From CAYOHR01 sp964512145 (lineage in GTDB: Bacteria > Bacteroidota > Bacteroidia > Flavobacteriales_G > JALEGO01), in contig CAZEIM010000006.1 of assembly GCA_964512145.1 (NCBI GenBank), positions 1-64,000 of the forward strand: DNA of 64,000 nt, given 5' to 3'. The notes under the pieces were generated by a model that saw nothing but the letters and a program-made list of their open reading frames with translations, made no database searches and was not told the origin of the DNA. This document shows positions 23,848 to 33,217 of this stretch, piece after piece (positions within the stretch are counted from its first letter, which is position 1; every line of letters starts with the position of its first letter). Made by a program: the position numbers and the translations under genes.

Positions 23848-25155
23848 TTATTCAGTTCTAATAATGTTTGCGCCAATGGCATTTAATCTTTTTTCAATAT
23901 TTTGATATCCCCGATCAATTTGTTCTATATTATGAATGATACTGGTCCCTTTAGCGGACATGGCAGCTATTAATAATGACACGCCTGCTCTTATATCGGG
24001 AGAAGTCATTTCAATAGCTTTAAGAGGTTGTTTTCGTTCTAATCCAATAATTGTTGCTCGGTGTGGGTCACAAAGAATAATTTGAGCACCCATATCAATA
24101 AGCTTATCTACAAAAAATAATCGGCTTTCGAACATTTTTTGATGAATAAGAACACTCCCTCTGGCTTGAGTTGCAACTACCAAAACAATACTTAATAAAT
24201 CTGGTGTAAATCCAGGCCAAATTGCATCAGAAATAGTTAGTATTGAACCATCAATAAAGTTATCAATTTCATAAACATCTTGAGAAGGAACGTGAATATC
24301 ATCATTCTTTACATCAATATTAATGCCAAGTTTTTGAAAAACATTGGGTATAATGCCTAAATCTGGATAAGAAACATTTTTTATGGTAATTTCAGATTGG
24401 GTCATAGCAGCTAGACCAATAAAACTTCCAATCTCTATCATATCGGGCAATATTTTATGTTTACAACCCTTTAAAGATTTAACTCCCTCAATATTTAATA
24501 AATTTGAGCCTACACCCGAAATTTGAGCCCCCATACTATTTAACATTTTGCACAATTGCTGAACGTATGGTTCGCAAGCCGCATTAAATATAGTTGTTTT
24601 ACCCTCAGCCATTACAGCAGCCATAATAATATTTGCAGTTCCGGTTACAGAGGCTTCCTCTAAAAGCATGTATTTACCTTTTAAGGTATTGGCCGTAACT
24701 TCATACACACCGTTATCTGCATCATATTTAAATTCGGCTCCTAAATTTTCAAAACCAATAAAGTGTGTATCTAAACGTCTTCTTCCAATTTTATCACCCC
24801 CAGGTTTAGGTATTATTCCTTTTCCAAATCTTGCCAAAAGTGGTCCAACCAACATAACAGAACCACGAAGCTGAGCAGCTGATTTTTTATATTGATCAGA
24901 AAAGAGGTAATTTAATTGAATATTATCGGCCTTAAAAATATATGTGTTAGAATTTATTTTTTGAATTTTAACACCAAGGTCTTGTAATAGCTCTATAAGT
25001 TTATTTACATCTCTTATATCAGGAACATTTGATATTTCCACCTCTTCGCTGGTTAATAAAATAGCGCATAAAACTTGTAATGCTTCGTTTTTGGCTCCTT
25101 GAGGAATTAATTCACCTTTTAACTTTTTTCCGCCTTCAACTAAAAACTTCGCCAT
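23848..25155 (-). CDS. murA: UDP-N-acetylglucosamine 1-carboxyvinyltransferase, Cys-to-Asp type
   Basis: First committed step of peptidoglycan synthesis: transfer of enolpyruvate from PEP to UDP-GlcNAc. 435 residues with QGAKNEAL (Lys22), KSAAQLRGSVMLVGPLLARFG, RRLDTHFIGFENLGAEF, and MTSPDIRAGVSLLIAAM near the C-terminus. In the mobile loop the sequence is PKPGGDKIG: Asp121 (codon at 24793-24795) stands where most MurA enzymes have the catalytic Cys that fosfomycin alkylates. Asp variants are active and fosfomycin-insensitive in other bacteria. It sits 13 bases after the DUF4290 gene and two bases before the TlpA-like gene. Confidence 0.95.
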   Translation of the reverse strand: MAKFLVEGGKKLKGELIPQGAKNEALQVLCAILLTSEEVEISNVPDIRDVNKLIELLQDLGVKIQKINSNTYIFKADNIQLNYLFSDQYKKSAAQLRGSVMLVGPLLARFGKGIIPKPGGDKIGRRRLDTHFIGFENLGAEFKYDADNGVYEVTANTLKGKYMLLEEASVTGTANIIMAAVMAEGKTTIFNAACEPYVQQLCKMLNSMGAQISGVGSNLLNIEGVKSLKGCKHKILPDMIEIGSFIGLAAMTQSEITIKNVSYPDLGIIPNVFQKLGINIDVKNDDIHVPSQDVYEIDNFIDGSILTISDAIWPGFTPDLLSIVLVVATQARGSVLIHQKMFESRLFFVDKLIDMGAQIILCDPHRATIIGLERKQPLKAIEMTSPDIRAGVSLLIAAMSAKGTSIIHNIEQIDRGYQNIEKRLNAIGANIIRTE

Positions 25156-25168
25156 ACTTTAAATGTAT

Positions 25169-25795
25169 TTATTTTTTTCTAAATTTATTAGACGGATGAG
25201 AAAATTTACCATTCATTTTTTTCTTCTTCTTAGAAATATTTCGGGCTAAAATATCTTGAGTATGTTCTAAAGAGAAATCATCTCTAACCTGCAATTTACC
25301 TTGAGATAACTCTTGTAAATGATCCATAATAAGTTTATCATTTACCGAGTCCCTGTTCCAGTTTAAATAAAACTTTTTCATTAAGTTAGCAATTCTTTCA
25401 ATGAGCGCATTTTTTTCTTCACCATCGCTCATCAATATGGCTGCTTTAATTAAATTTTCAACAGTATGTCCGTAATGTTTATATTTAATAGCTTTAGATG
25501 GGTATTGAATTCGCTCCGGTTTTTTAGTATTAATTTGCTGTGTAGGAATTGGGAATGGACAATCAATATCTAATGTATAATTAGATATTTGAAAAAGATG
25601 ATTCCATAATCGCTGCTCAGAATCGCTTAAATCTTTACTTTGAGGACTAATGGTGCTCATTATTCTTATAATAGCTTTTGCCATTTTATTTCGTTCTTCA
25701 CGATTTTCAGTTTGGCAAGCATAATCAATCATTTTCTGAATATTTCTTCCGTATTCTGGGATGTTAAGGTGTGTTCTTTGCGAATTGTATTCCAT
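25169..25795 (-). CDS. DUF4290 family protein
   Basis: 208 residues, soluble, no signal. The opening EYNSQRTHLNIPEYGRNIQK and the later KYKHYGHTVENLIKAAILM are hallmarks of DUF4290, a family essentially limited to Bacteroidota. The last 25 residues are very basic (ISKKKKKMNGKFSHPSNKFRKK), suggesting contact with nucleic acid or ribosomes; that is inference. The gene lies 13 bases before murA, a pairing I recognise as frequent in the phylum. The function is unknown. Confidence 0.85.
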   Translation of the reverse strand: MEYNSQRTHLNIPEYGRNIQKMIDYACQTENREERNKMAKAIIRIMSTISPQSKDLSDSEQRLWNHLFQISNYTLDIDCPFPIPTQQINTKKPERIQYPSKAIKYKHYGHTVENLIKAAILMSDGEEKNALIERIANLMKKFYLNWNRDSVNDKLIMDHLQELSQGKLQVRDDFSLEHTQDILARNISKKKKKMNGKFSHPSNKFRKK

Positions 25796-25882
25796 GTATG
25801 AGTTAAAAATTAATATTGTGCAAACTCAAAAATAAGCATAAAAATTATACTACAAAACTTAGTATATAAAGTTGTACGTTAA

Positions 25883-28144
25883 CTAATCAACTACTTTTAA
25901 CTTTGCATATTTTAAAAGTAATTGTTTTTGGCCACTATTTTGAAAAAAAACAACCGCAGTTTGATTATTTGGCATTCCTTCAATTTGTAAAACTTTTCCT
26001 TTACCAAATCTCTCGTGTAATACGTTTGCTCCCACCATTATTTCATCAGAGTTTGAATAAGAGGTATTTTGAGGAGATTGTTCATTGGGGTTAATTTTTT
26101 TGAGTTTCTTTCTTTGGGGAGCTGTATTTTTATTTAAGGCATCTTTAATAATAGCTGATTGTTCAGATTTTTGATTGAATATGTTTTTAAATTCAAGATA
26201 TTCTGGGTTTATTTCATTAATAAAACGGCTTGGCTCGTTAAATACTTGATTTCCCCAACGATACCTTGAAGTTGAAAAACTTAGGGTAGCTCTTTTTTCA
26301 GCTCTGGTTAAAGCCACATAAAATAATCTTCGTTCTTCTTCTAATTCTTCTCTAGAATTAATGGCCATTTGAGATGGAAATAGGTTTTCTTCAAGTCCTA
26401 CAATATAAACATACGGAAATTCTAATCCTTTAGCGGAATGAATGGTCATTAGAGACACATAATCTTTGTTTTCGTCATTTTCGTTCTCCTCATTATCTGT
26501 TAAGAGTTCAATTTCATTTAAATATTCTTGAAGACCTATTATGGAGTTTTCTTTTTTATTTTTTTCATTAAACTCTTTTATTCCATTTAACAATTCCATG
26601 ATATTTTCATATCTACTTAATCCCTCCGGTGTTTTGTCGTCATACAAATCTTTTAGAACACCGCTTGACTTAGCAATATGACTTGCTAATTCATACGCCT
26701 CCGTATTTTTAAGCATGGCTTGAAAGCTTTTAATCATAATAACAAATTCGCTAATTTTTATTCTTGAAGAACCGGATGCTATTTGAGAAAGAAAAATTTC
26801 ATTTTCTACAATATTCCATATGCTGGTATTATTTTCTGATGCATGTAAAATAATTTTCTCCAGAGTTGTTTTACCAATCCCTCGAATAGGATAATTTATT
26901 ACTCTTTTAAGAGCTTCTTCATCGTGAGGATTAACACAAAGTCTAAAATATGCTAGAATGTCTTTAATTTCTTTTCTTTTATAAAACGACAATCCGCCAA
27001 ATATTTTATAGGAGATATTTTTTTTTCTAAGAGCTTCCTCAATAGCTCTTGATTGGGAGTTAGTTCTATATAATATTGCAAAATCTTTATTATTCTTCTG
27101 AAGATTCAATTTGGTGTTAAAAATGTCATTTGCAATAATTAAACCTTCTTCATTATCAGTAGCTGCTTTGTAAACATTTATTTTTTCACCTTCAGGATTT
27201 TCAGTCCATGAGTTTTTGGTAAATTGATTTTTATTATGAGCAATAATACTGTTTGCGGCATTAACAATATTAGAAGTAGAACGATAATTTTGCTCTAATT
27301 TTATAGTTTGTGTATCGGGAAAGTCATTTTTAAAATTTAAAATATTCTGAATATTTGCTCCTCTAAATGCATATATACTTTGAGCATCATCACCTACAAC
27401 GCAAATATTTTCATACTTAGCAGCAATTTTTTTCACAATATTATACTGAGCAAAATTTGTGTCTTGAAACTCATCCACTAGTAAAAACTGAAACTTATCC
27501 TGATATTTGTGTAAAACTTCAGGAAAATCTCTTAAGAGAACATTTGTTAAATACAACAAATCATCAAAATCCATTGCTCCTGATCTAAAGCATCTGCTTT
27601 GATACGTTTGATATATTTTTCCTATTAAAGGTTTTTTAGCTTGTATATCATCACTTTGAATATTCACATTATTTAAGTATTCTTCAACTGAGATTAAATT
27701 GTTTTTAGCACTTGATATTCTGTGTAAAACTGAAGATGGTTTATAAAGTTTATCATCTAAATTGTACTCTTTAACAATACTTTTAATTAGATTAATAGAA
27801 TCATCCGTATCGTATATTGTAAAGTTTTGAGGGTATCCAAGTTTAGCGCTCTCTGACCTTAATATTTTTGCAAAAACAGAATGAAAGGTTCCCATCCAGA
27901 TGTTATACGCATCATTATTTTTCAGTATTTGAGTTATTCTTTGTTTCATTTCACCTGCAGCCTTATTGGTAAAAGTTAGAGCCATTATTCTAAAGGAATC
28001 AACCCCTGAATCTATTAGGTGTGCAATTCTGTAGGTTAAGACTCTAGTTTTTCCAGACCCAGCACCTGCAAGAACCATAATAGGTCCTTCCGTTTTTTCT
28101 ACGGCTTGTTTTTGTGAATCATTTAAATTATCTAAAAAACTCAT
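25883..28144 (-). CDS. UvrD/PcrA-type superfamily 1 DNA helicase
   Basis: ATP-driven 3'-5' helicase for nucleotide excision and mismatch repair and for removing proteins from DNA. 753 residues. Motifs in order: Q-motif LNDSQKQAVE; Walker A VLAGAGSGKTRVLTYR (about 27-40); ALTFTNKAAGEMKQRI; Walker B FLLVDEFQDTN; VVGDDAQSIYAFRGA; LEQNYRSTSNIVNAAN; VSLMTIHSAKGLEFPYVYIVG; and ERRLFYVALTRAEKR. The C-terminal tail ends with a Tudor-like segment (GANVLHERFGKGKVLQIEG), as in PcrA. It is divergent from rpsL with 197 bases between, and upstream of DUF4290-murA. Confidence 0.93.
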   Translation of the reverse strand: MSFLDNLNDSQKQAVEKTEGPIMVLAGAGSGKTRVLTYRIAHLIDSGVDSFRIMALTFTNKAAGEMKQRITQILKNNDAYNIWMGTFHSVFAKILRSESAKLGYPQNFTIYDTDDSINLIKSIVKEYNLDDKLYKPSSVLHRISSAKNNLISVEEYLNNVNIQSDDIQAKKPLIGKIYQTYQSRCFRSGAMDFDDLLYLTNVLLRDFPEVLHKYQDKFQFLLVDEFQDTNFAQYNIVKKIAAKYENICVVGDDAQSIYAFRGANIQNILNFKNDFPDTQTIKLEQNYRSTSNIVNAANSIIAHNKNQFTKNSWTENPEGEKINVYKAATDNEEGLIIANDIFNTKLNLQKNNKDFAILYRTNSQSRAIEEALRKKNISYKIFGGLSFYKRKEIKDILAYFRLCVNPHDEEALKRVINYPIRGIGKTTLEKIILHASENNTSIWNIVENEIFLSQIASGSSRIKISEFVIMIKSFQAMLKNTEAYELASHIAKSSGVLKDLYDDKTPEGLSRYENIMELLNGIKEFNEKNKKENSIIGLQEYLNEIELLTDNEENENDENKDYVSLMTIHSAKGLEFPYVYIVGLEENLFPSQMAINSREELEEERRLFYVALTRAEKRATLSFSTSRYRWGNQVFNEPSRFINEINPEYLEFKNIFNQKSEQSAIIKDALNKNTAPQRKKLKKINPNEQSPQNTSYSNSDEIMVGANVLHERFGKGKVLQIEGMPNNQTAVVFFQNSGQKQLLLKYAKLKVVD

Positions 28145-28277
28145 GTTTAAAAATATATACTAAATAAATTGTTAAGCAATAATAAGTCTAAATGCCCAAA
28201 ATTGCAGTAAAAAACTAACAATAATTAATATTATTGAACACATGGATGTTAAATTCTGAAAAATTTTTTTCATATAC

Positions 28278-28309
28278 TATTGTAAATGAGAAAAAAATCG
28301 ATAAATTTG
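28278..28309 (+). promoter_or_regulatory. Promoter of the ribosomal superoperon
   Basis: TATTG at 28278-28282 and TAAATTTG at 28302-28309 with 19 bases between them match the Bacteroidota -33/-7 consensus. Transcription would start about 28313-28318, leaving an AT-rich leader of about 25 bases before rpsL with no Shine-Dalgarno sequence. Confidence 0.65.
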
Positions 28310-28341
28310 CAGGCCAATTTATAAAATAGAGTAAAAATATT

Positions 28342-28722
28342 ATGCCAACTATACAACAGTTAGTAAGAAAAGGAAGGTTGACTAAGATAAAGCCTAGTAA
28401 ATCCGCTGCTTTAAGTGCTTGTCCACAGAAAAGAGGCGTGTGTACAAAAGTATATACTACTACACCTAAGAAGCCAAATTCAGCTTTGAGAAAAGTTGCA
28501 AAAGTTAGATTAACAAATAGTGTTGAAGTAATTGCTTATATACCGGGTGAAGGTCATAATTTACAAGAACACTCTATAGTTTTAGTAAGAGGTGGTAGGG
28601 TGAAAGATTTGCCAGGAGTAAGATATCACATTGTAAGGGGCGCATTAGATACAGCTGGTGTAGAAGGAAGAAAACAAAGTAGATCAAAATACGGTGCTAA
28701 AAGACCTAAAGATAAAAAATAA
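28342..28722 (+). CDS. rpsL: 30S ribosomal protein S12
   Basis: Decoding-centre protein of the small subunit; first gene of the superoperon. 126 residues with VYTTTPKKPNSALRKVAKV and the loop GGRVKDLPGVRYH. Lys43 and Lys88, the positions where substitutions give streptomycin resistance, are both wild-type, and Asp89 (the residue RimO modifies in E. coli) is present. Confidence 0.98.
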   Translation: MPTIQQLVRKGRLTKIKPSKSAALSACPQKRGVCTKVYTTTPKKPNSALRKVAKVRLTNSVEVIAYIPGEGHNLQEHSIVLVRGGRVKDLPGVRYHIVRGALDTAGVEGRKQSRSKYGAKRPKDKK

Positions 28723-28735
28723 TATATATTAGTTC

Positions 28736-29203
28736 ATGAGAAAAGCAAGAGCAAAAGAAAGACCAATATTACCAGATCCTAAGTTTGGTGATGTAATGGT
28801 AAGTAAGTTTGTAAATAATTTGATGTATGAAGGTAAAAAGAGTAAAGCATACACTACTTTTTACGATGCATTAGATTTAATTGAAAAGAAAACCAGCCAA
28901 AAAGGGTTAGAAATTTGGAAATTAGCCATCGAAAAAATAACTCCACAAGTTGAGGTTAGAAGTAGAAGAGTAGGTGGAGCAACTTTTCAGATACCTCAAG
29001 AAATTCGCGAAAGCAGAAAAAACTCATTAGCCATTAAGTGGTTGATACTTTACTCTAGAAAAAGAAATGGAAAAAGCATGAGTGAGAAGTTAGCAGATGA
29101 AATTATTGCTGCTTCAAAAGAAGAAGGCGCTGCATACAAGAAAAAAGAAGATACCCACAAAATGGCTGAAGCTAATAAAGCTTATTCACACTTTAAATTC
29201 TAA
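28736..29203 (+). CDS. rpsG: 30S ribosomal protein S7
   Basis: Nucleates assembly of the 30S head and lines the E site. 155 residues, normal length. Contains ILPDPKFGDVMVSKFVNNLM at the start, the central VEVRSRRVGGATFQIPQEI and KMAEANKAYSHFKF at the end. Thirteen bases after rpsL. Confidence 0.98.
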   Translation: MRKARAKERPILPDPKFGDVMVSKFVNNLMYEGKKSKAYTTFYDALDLIEKKTSQKGLEIWKLAIEKITPQVEVRSRRVGGATFQIPQEIRESRKNSLAIKWLILYSRKRNGKSMSEKLADEIIAASKEEGAAYKKKEDTHKMAEANKAYSHFKF

Positions 29204-29209
29204 TATAGA

Positions 29210-31315
29210 ATGAGTCAAGATTTAAAATATACAAGAAATATAGGTATTGCAGCTCATATCGATGCTGGAAAAACAACTACTACCGAAAGGATTCTTTATT
29301 ATACCGGTGTTAATCACAAAATCGGTGAGGTTCATGATGGTGCTGCTACCATGGATTGGATGGTTCAAGAACAAGAAAGAGGTATTACCATCACTTCTGC
29401 AGCTACTACATGTTTTTGGAATTATAGAGGAAATAAATATAAAATTAATATTATAGATACTCCAGGACACGTTGACTTTACCGTTGAAGTAAATAGATCA
29501 TTAAGGGTTTTAGACGGCTTAGTTTTTTTGTTTTCTGCTGTAGATGGCGTTGAGCCTCAGTCGGAAACAAACTGGAGACTTGCTGATAATTACAACGTTA
29601 CTAGAATTGGGTTTGTAAATAAAATGGACAGACAGGGAGCTGATTTCTTAAATGTTGTTAAGCAAGTTAGAGAAATGTTGGGGGGTAATGCAATTCCTCT
29701 TCAGTTACCTATTGGAGCTGAAGATAATTTTAAAGGGGTTGTTGATTTGATTAACTTTAGAGGAATGGTTTGGAATGAACACGACAAAGGTATGACTTAC
29801 GAGGTTGTTCCTATTCCTGCTGATATGGAAGAAGAAGCTAAAGAATGGAGAGAGAAGTTGTTAGAGGCAGTGGCAGAGTTTGATGATAAAATCATGGAGA
29901 AATATTTTGAAGATCCCTCAACTATAACAGAGGCTGAATTTTTAGCTGCTTTAAGAAAAGCTTGTTTAGCTAATAAAATAGTTCCAATGGTTTGTGGTTC
30001 TTCTTTCAAAAACAAAGGAGTTCAAACTATGTTGGATCTTGTTATGGAGTTGTTACCTAGTCCACTAGACAAGGATAATATTATTGGTACGAATCCAGAT
30101 ACAGATGCAGAAGTAGTAAGAAAACCTGACGCAAAAGATCCCTTTACTGCTTTAGCTTTTAAAATTGCTACAGATCCATTTGTAGGTAGATTATGTTTCT
30201 TTAGAGCATATTCAGGTAGATTAGATGCGGGATCCTATGTTTTAAATACAAGAAGCGGAAATAAAGAACGTATATCTAGAATTTTTCAGATGCATGCTAA
30301 TAAGCAAAATCCAATTGAGTATATAGAAGCTGGTGATATTGGTGCAGCAGTAGGTTTTAAAGACATTAGAACTGGTGATACACTATGTGATGAAAAACAT
30401 CCTATCGTATTGGAAGCAATGAAATTCCCTGAACCAGTTATTGGAATTGCCATTGAACCCAAAACTCAGGCGGATGTGGATAAACTAGGTACAGCTTTAA
30501 ATAAGTTATCTGAAGAGGATCCTACTTTTAGGGTTCGTACTGATGAAGATTCTGGACAAACAATAATTAGCGGAATGGGTGAGTTACACCTAGAAATTAT
30601 AGTAGACAGGTTAAAAAGAGAGTTTAAAGTAGAGGTTAGTCAAGGTGCTCCACAGGTTTCTTACAAAGAAACAATTATTGGAAAAACGGATCATAGAGAA
30701 GTTTATAAAAAACAAACGGGTGGTAGAGGTAAGTTTGCTGATATAGTGGTTAAGATAGAACCTGTAGATGACAAAGAAGCACAAGGTCTTGTTTTTGTTA
30801 ACGAAATTAAAGGAGGAAATATACCAAGAGAATATATTCCATCTGTTGAGAAAGGATTTAGAGATTCTATGAATAATGGAGTTTTAGCAGGATATGGAAT
30901 GGATAAGTTAAAAGTTACTTTAATTGATGGTTCTTATCATGCGGTTGACTCTGACTCATTGTCTTTTGAGTTATGTGCAAAAATTGCATATAGAGAGGCC
31001 TTGCCTAAATGTAATCCAGTATTGTTAGAGCCTATCATGAAGTTAGAGGTGTTAACTCCCGAAGCAAATATGGGGGATATAGTTGGTGATTTAAATAGAA
31101 GAAGAGGTCAAATTTTAGGTATGGATGACAGAGCAGGTTCAAAAGTTATTAAAGCATCTGTCCCATTATCTGAAATGTTTGGGTATGTTACTTCTTTAAG
31201 AACGATGTCTTCGGGTAGAGCAACTTCCACTATGGAGTTCTCTCACTACGAACAATGCCCTAAAAATATAGCAGATGAAGTTATCGCAAAAGCAAAAGGA
31301 AAAGTAACCGCTTAA
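29210..31315 (+). CDS. fusA: Elongation factor G
   Basis: GTPase driving translocation of tRNA and mRNA on the ribosome. 701 residues, five domains. G-motifs: AHIDAGKTTTTERILYYTG (P-loop), RGITITSAAT (switch I), DTPGHVDFTVEV (switch II), NKMDRQGADF. Domain IV/V landmarks SYHAVDSDSLSF and GYVTSLRTMSSGRAT follow. Six bases after rpsG. No tuf gene follows, unlike the E. coli str operon; rpsJ comes next. Confidence 0.98.
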   Translation: MSQDLKYTRNIGIAAHIDAGKTTTTERILYYTGVNHKIGEVHDGAATMDWMVQEQERGITITSAATTCFWNYRGNKYKINIIDTPGHVDFTVEVNRSLRVLDGLVFLFSAVDGVEPQSETNWRLADNYNVTRIGFVNKMDRQGADFLNVVKQVREMLGGNAIPLQLPIGAEDNFKGVVDLINFRGMVWNEHDKGMTYEVVPIPADMEEEAKEWREKLLEAVAEFDDKIMEKYFEDPSTITEAEFLAALRKACLANKIVPMVCGSSFKNKGVQTMLDLVMELLPSPLDKDNIIGTNPDTDAEVVRKPDAKDPFTALAFKIATDPFVGRLCFFRAYSGRLDAGSYVLNTRSGNKERISRIFQMHANKQNPIEYIEAGDIGAAVGFKDIRTGDTLCDEKHPIVLEAMKFPEPVIGIAIEPKTQADVDKLGTALNKLSEEDPTFRVRTDEDSGQTIISGMGELHLEIIVDRLKREFKVEVSQGAPQVSYKETIIGKTDHREVYKKQTGGRGKFADIVVKIEPVDDKEAQGLVFVNEIKGGNIPREYIPSVEKGFRDSMNNGVLAGYGMDKLKVTLIDGSYHAVDSDSLSFELCAKIAYREALPKCNPVLLEPIMKLEVLTPEANMGDIVGDLNRRRGQILGMDDRAGSKVIKASVPLSEMFGYVTSLRTMSSGRATSTMEFSHYEQCPKNIADEVIAKAKGKVTA

Positions 31316-31327
31316 TTTAAATTAGCA

Positions 31328-31633
31328 ATGGCACAAAAAATTAGAATAAAATTAAAATCATTTGACCACAATTTAGTAGATAAATCTGCTGAGAAAATTG
31401 TAAAAACTGTAAAATCAACAGGTGCAGTTGTAAGTGGACCTATTCCATTACCAACTAACAAAAAAATATTTACTGTTTTAAGATCACCACATGTTAATAA
31501 AAAAGCTCGAGAGCAGTTTGAGTTAAATGCACATAAAAGAATTATGGATATCTACATATCATCTGCAAAAACAGTAGAAGCACTAGAAAAATTAGAGTTA
31601 CCTAGTGGGGTTAACATTGAAATTAAGTTATAA
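31328..31633 (+). CDS. rpsJ: 30S ribosomal protein S10
   Basis: 30S head protein; also the NusE partner of NusB in antitermination. 101 residues with KIRIKLKSFDHNLVDKSAEK and GPIPLPTNKKIFTVLRSPHV. Twelve bases after fusA, so the S10 cluster is joined directly to the str cluster. Confidence 0.98.
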   Translation: MAQKIRIKLKSFDHNLVDKSAEKIVKTVKSTGAVVSGPIPLPTNKKIFTVLRSPHVNKKAREQFELNAHKRIMDIYISSAKTVEALEKLELPSGVNIEIKL

Positions 31634-31649
31634 CATAAATTAGAATAGT

Positions 31650-32273
31650 ATGTCTGGAATTATAGGAAAAAAAGTTGGAATGACTAGTATATACGCTGAA
31701 GATGGAAGTAACATTCCTTGTACAGTTATTGAAGCTGGACCATGTGTTATTACTCAAATTAAAAATTTAGAAAATGATGGATATTTCGCATTACAGTTAG
31801 CGTATGATAATGCAAAAGAAAAAAATATTTCAAAAGCACTTAAAGGACACTTTAAGAAGTCAAATTCTGACTTAAAGAAAAAGCTTGTTGAGTTTAGAGG
31901 TTTTGATTCTTCAACAGAGTATACATTAGGTCAAACTATTGATGTTACGTTATTTACTGAAGGTGAATTTGTTGATGTGGTAGGGACGTCTAAAGGGAAA
32001 GGATTTCAAGGTGTTGTAAAAAGACATGGCTTTGCTGGTGTTGGAGAAACAACTCATGGTCAGCATGATAGACAAAGAGCACCAGGTTCATTAGGAGCAT
32101 CGTCATTTCCTTCAAGAGTTTTAAAAGGAATGAGAATGGCTGGTCAAATGGGTAATAAAAGGATAAAAACTCAAAATTTAATGGTGGCAAAGATTCTTTC
32201 GGATAAAAATTTAATCCTATTAAAAGGATCTGTACCAGGCGCAAAAGGTTCTTATGTTTTAATTGAAAAATAG
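31650..32273 (+). CDS. rplC: 50S ribosomal protein L3
   Basis: Early-assembly large-subunit protein whose loop reaches the peptidyl-transferase centre. 207 residues: GIIGKKVGMTSIYAEDG at the N-terminus and the long loop FQGVVKRHGFAGVGETTHG, then AGQMGNKRIKTQNL holding the Gln methylated by PrmB in other bacteria. Confidence 0.98.
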   Translation: MSGIIGKKVGMTSIYAEDGSNIPCTVIEAGPCVITQIKNLENDGYFALQLAYDNAKEKNISKALKGHFKKSNSDLKKKLVEFRGFDSSTEYTLGQTIDVTLFTEGEFVDVVGTSKGKGFQGVVKRHGFAGVGETTHGQHDRQRAPGSLGASSFPSRVLKGMRMAGQMGNKRIKTQNLMVAKILSDKNLILLKGSVPGAKGSYVLIEK

Positions 32274-32278
32274 TAGAA

Positions 32279-32902
32279 ATGAAAGTAGATGTATTAAATA
32301 TAACTGGAAAAAAAACAGGATCTGTTGATTTAAATCCCGAGGTTTTTGGAATTGAACCTAATGACCATGCTATATATCTTGATGTTAAATTATATTTAGC
32401 AAATCAGAGACAGGGTACTCATAAATCAAAAGAAAGAAACGAAGTAAGTGGAAGTACCAAAAAATTAAAAAGACAAAAAGGTACTGGTACAGCTAGAGCC
32501 GGAAGTATTAAAAGTCCAGTTTTTGTAGGAGGAGGTAGAATTTTTGGACCAAAGCCTAGAAATTATGGTTTTAAAGTTAATCATAAAGTTAAGGTTTTGG
32601 CTAGAAAATCAGCTTTATCACAAAAGCAAAAAGATTTATCAATAATTGTTTTAGAAGACTTTAATTTTGATAAACCAAATACAAAAAATTTTAATTCTAT
32701 ACTTGAAAAAATAAATATTGATAATCAAAAATCATTATTTGTGTTACCTGAATTAAATAAAAACGTGTATTTATCTGCAAGAAACATACCATCTTCAAAT
32801 GTTATAACTGCTACAGATTTAAATACATACAATGTGTTAAATTGTAAAAAATTAGTATTAACTGTAGACTCAATTAAAGCAATAGAAAAAAACCTACTAT
32901 AA
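32279..32902 (+). CDS. rplD: 50S ribosomal protein L4
   Basis: Lines the nascent-peptide exit tunnel and represses its own operon in some bacteria. 207 residues; the tunnel loop has KKLKRQKGTGTARAGSIKSP and GGGRIFGPKPRNY. Five bases after rplC. I see no L4-type leader structure upstream of rpsJ. Confidence 0.97.
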   Translation: MKVDVLNITGKKTGSVDLNPEVFGIEPNDHAIYLDVKLYLANQRQGTHKSKERNEVSGSTKKLKRQKGTGTARAGSIKSPVFVGGGRIFGPKPRNYGFKVNHKVKVLARKSALSQKQKDLSIIVLEDFNFDKPNTKNFNSILEKINIDNQKSLFVLPELNKNVYLSARNIPSSNVITATDLNTYNVLNCKKLVLTVDSIKAIEKNLL

Positions 32903-32903
32903 A

Positions 32904-33197
32904 ATGGAAAATATTTTAATAAAACCTTTAATAACAGAGAAAAGAACCATACAATCAGAAGGTGCTGGTGTTTATGGATTTATAGTGAATTCTGATGCAA
33001 ATAAAATTGAAATAAAAAATGCAGTAGAAAAGAATTATGGAGTTTCTGTAGAAAAAGTAAATACATTTAACCATTTAGGTAAACTAAAAACTAGATATAC
33101 AAAAACTAGAATTATAAGTGGTAGAAAGAACTCTTACAAAAAGGCTTTAGTTACGCTTAAAAAAGGGGATGTTATAGATTTTTTTAGTGGAATATAG
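32904..33197 (+). CDS. rplW: 50S ribosomal protein L23
   Basis: Sits at the tunnel exit and docks trigger factor and SRP. 97 residues, starting ENILIKPLITEKRTI, the family's usual opening, with the arm segment around HLGKLKTRYTKTRIISGRKN. One base separates it from rplD. Confidence 0.96.
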   Translation: MENILIKPLITEKRTIQSEGAGVYGFIVNSDANKIEIKNAVEKNYGVSVEKVNTFNHLGKLKTRYTKTRIISGRKNSYKKALVTLKKGDVIDFFSGI

Positions 33198-33217
33198 AAT
33201 AATTAGAATATATTAAA

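Noticed and set aside
28145..28341. tRNA or structured RNA between the helicase gene and rpsL
   Set aside because: Only AT-rich sequence and the operon promoter are visible. No cloverleaf or GTTCRANNC-like box was found here, or in the other intergenic regions checked.
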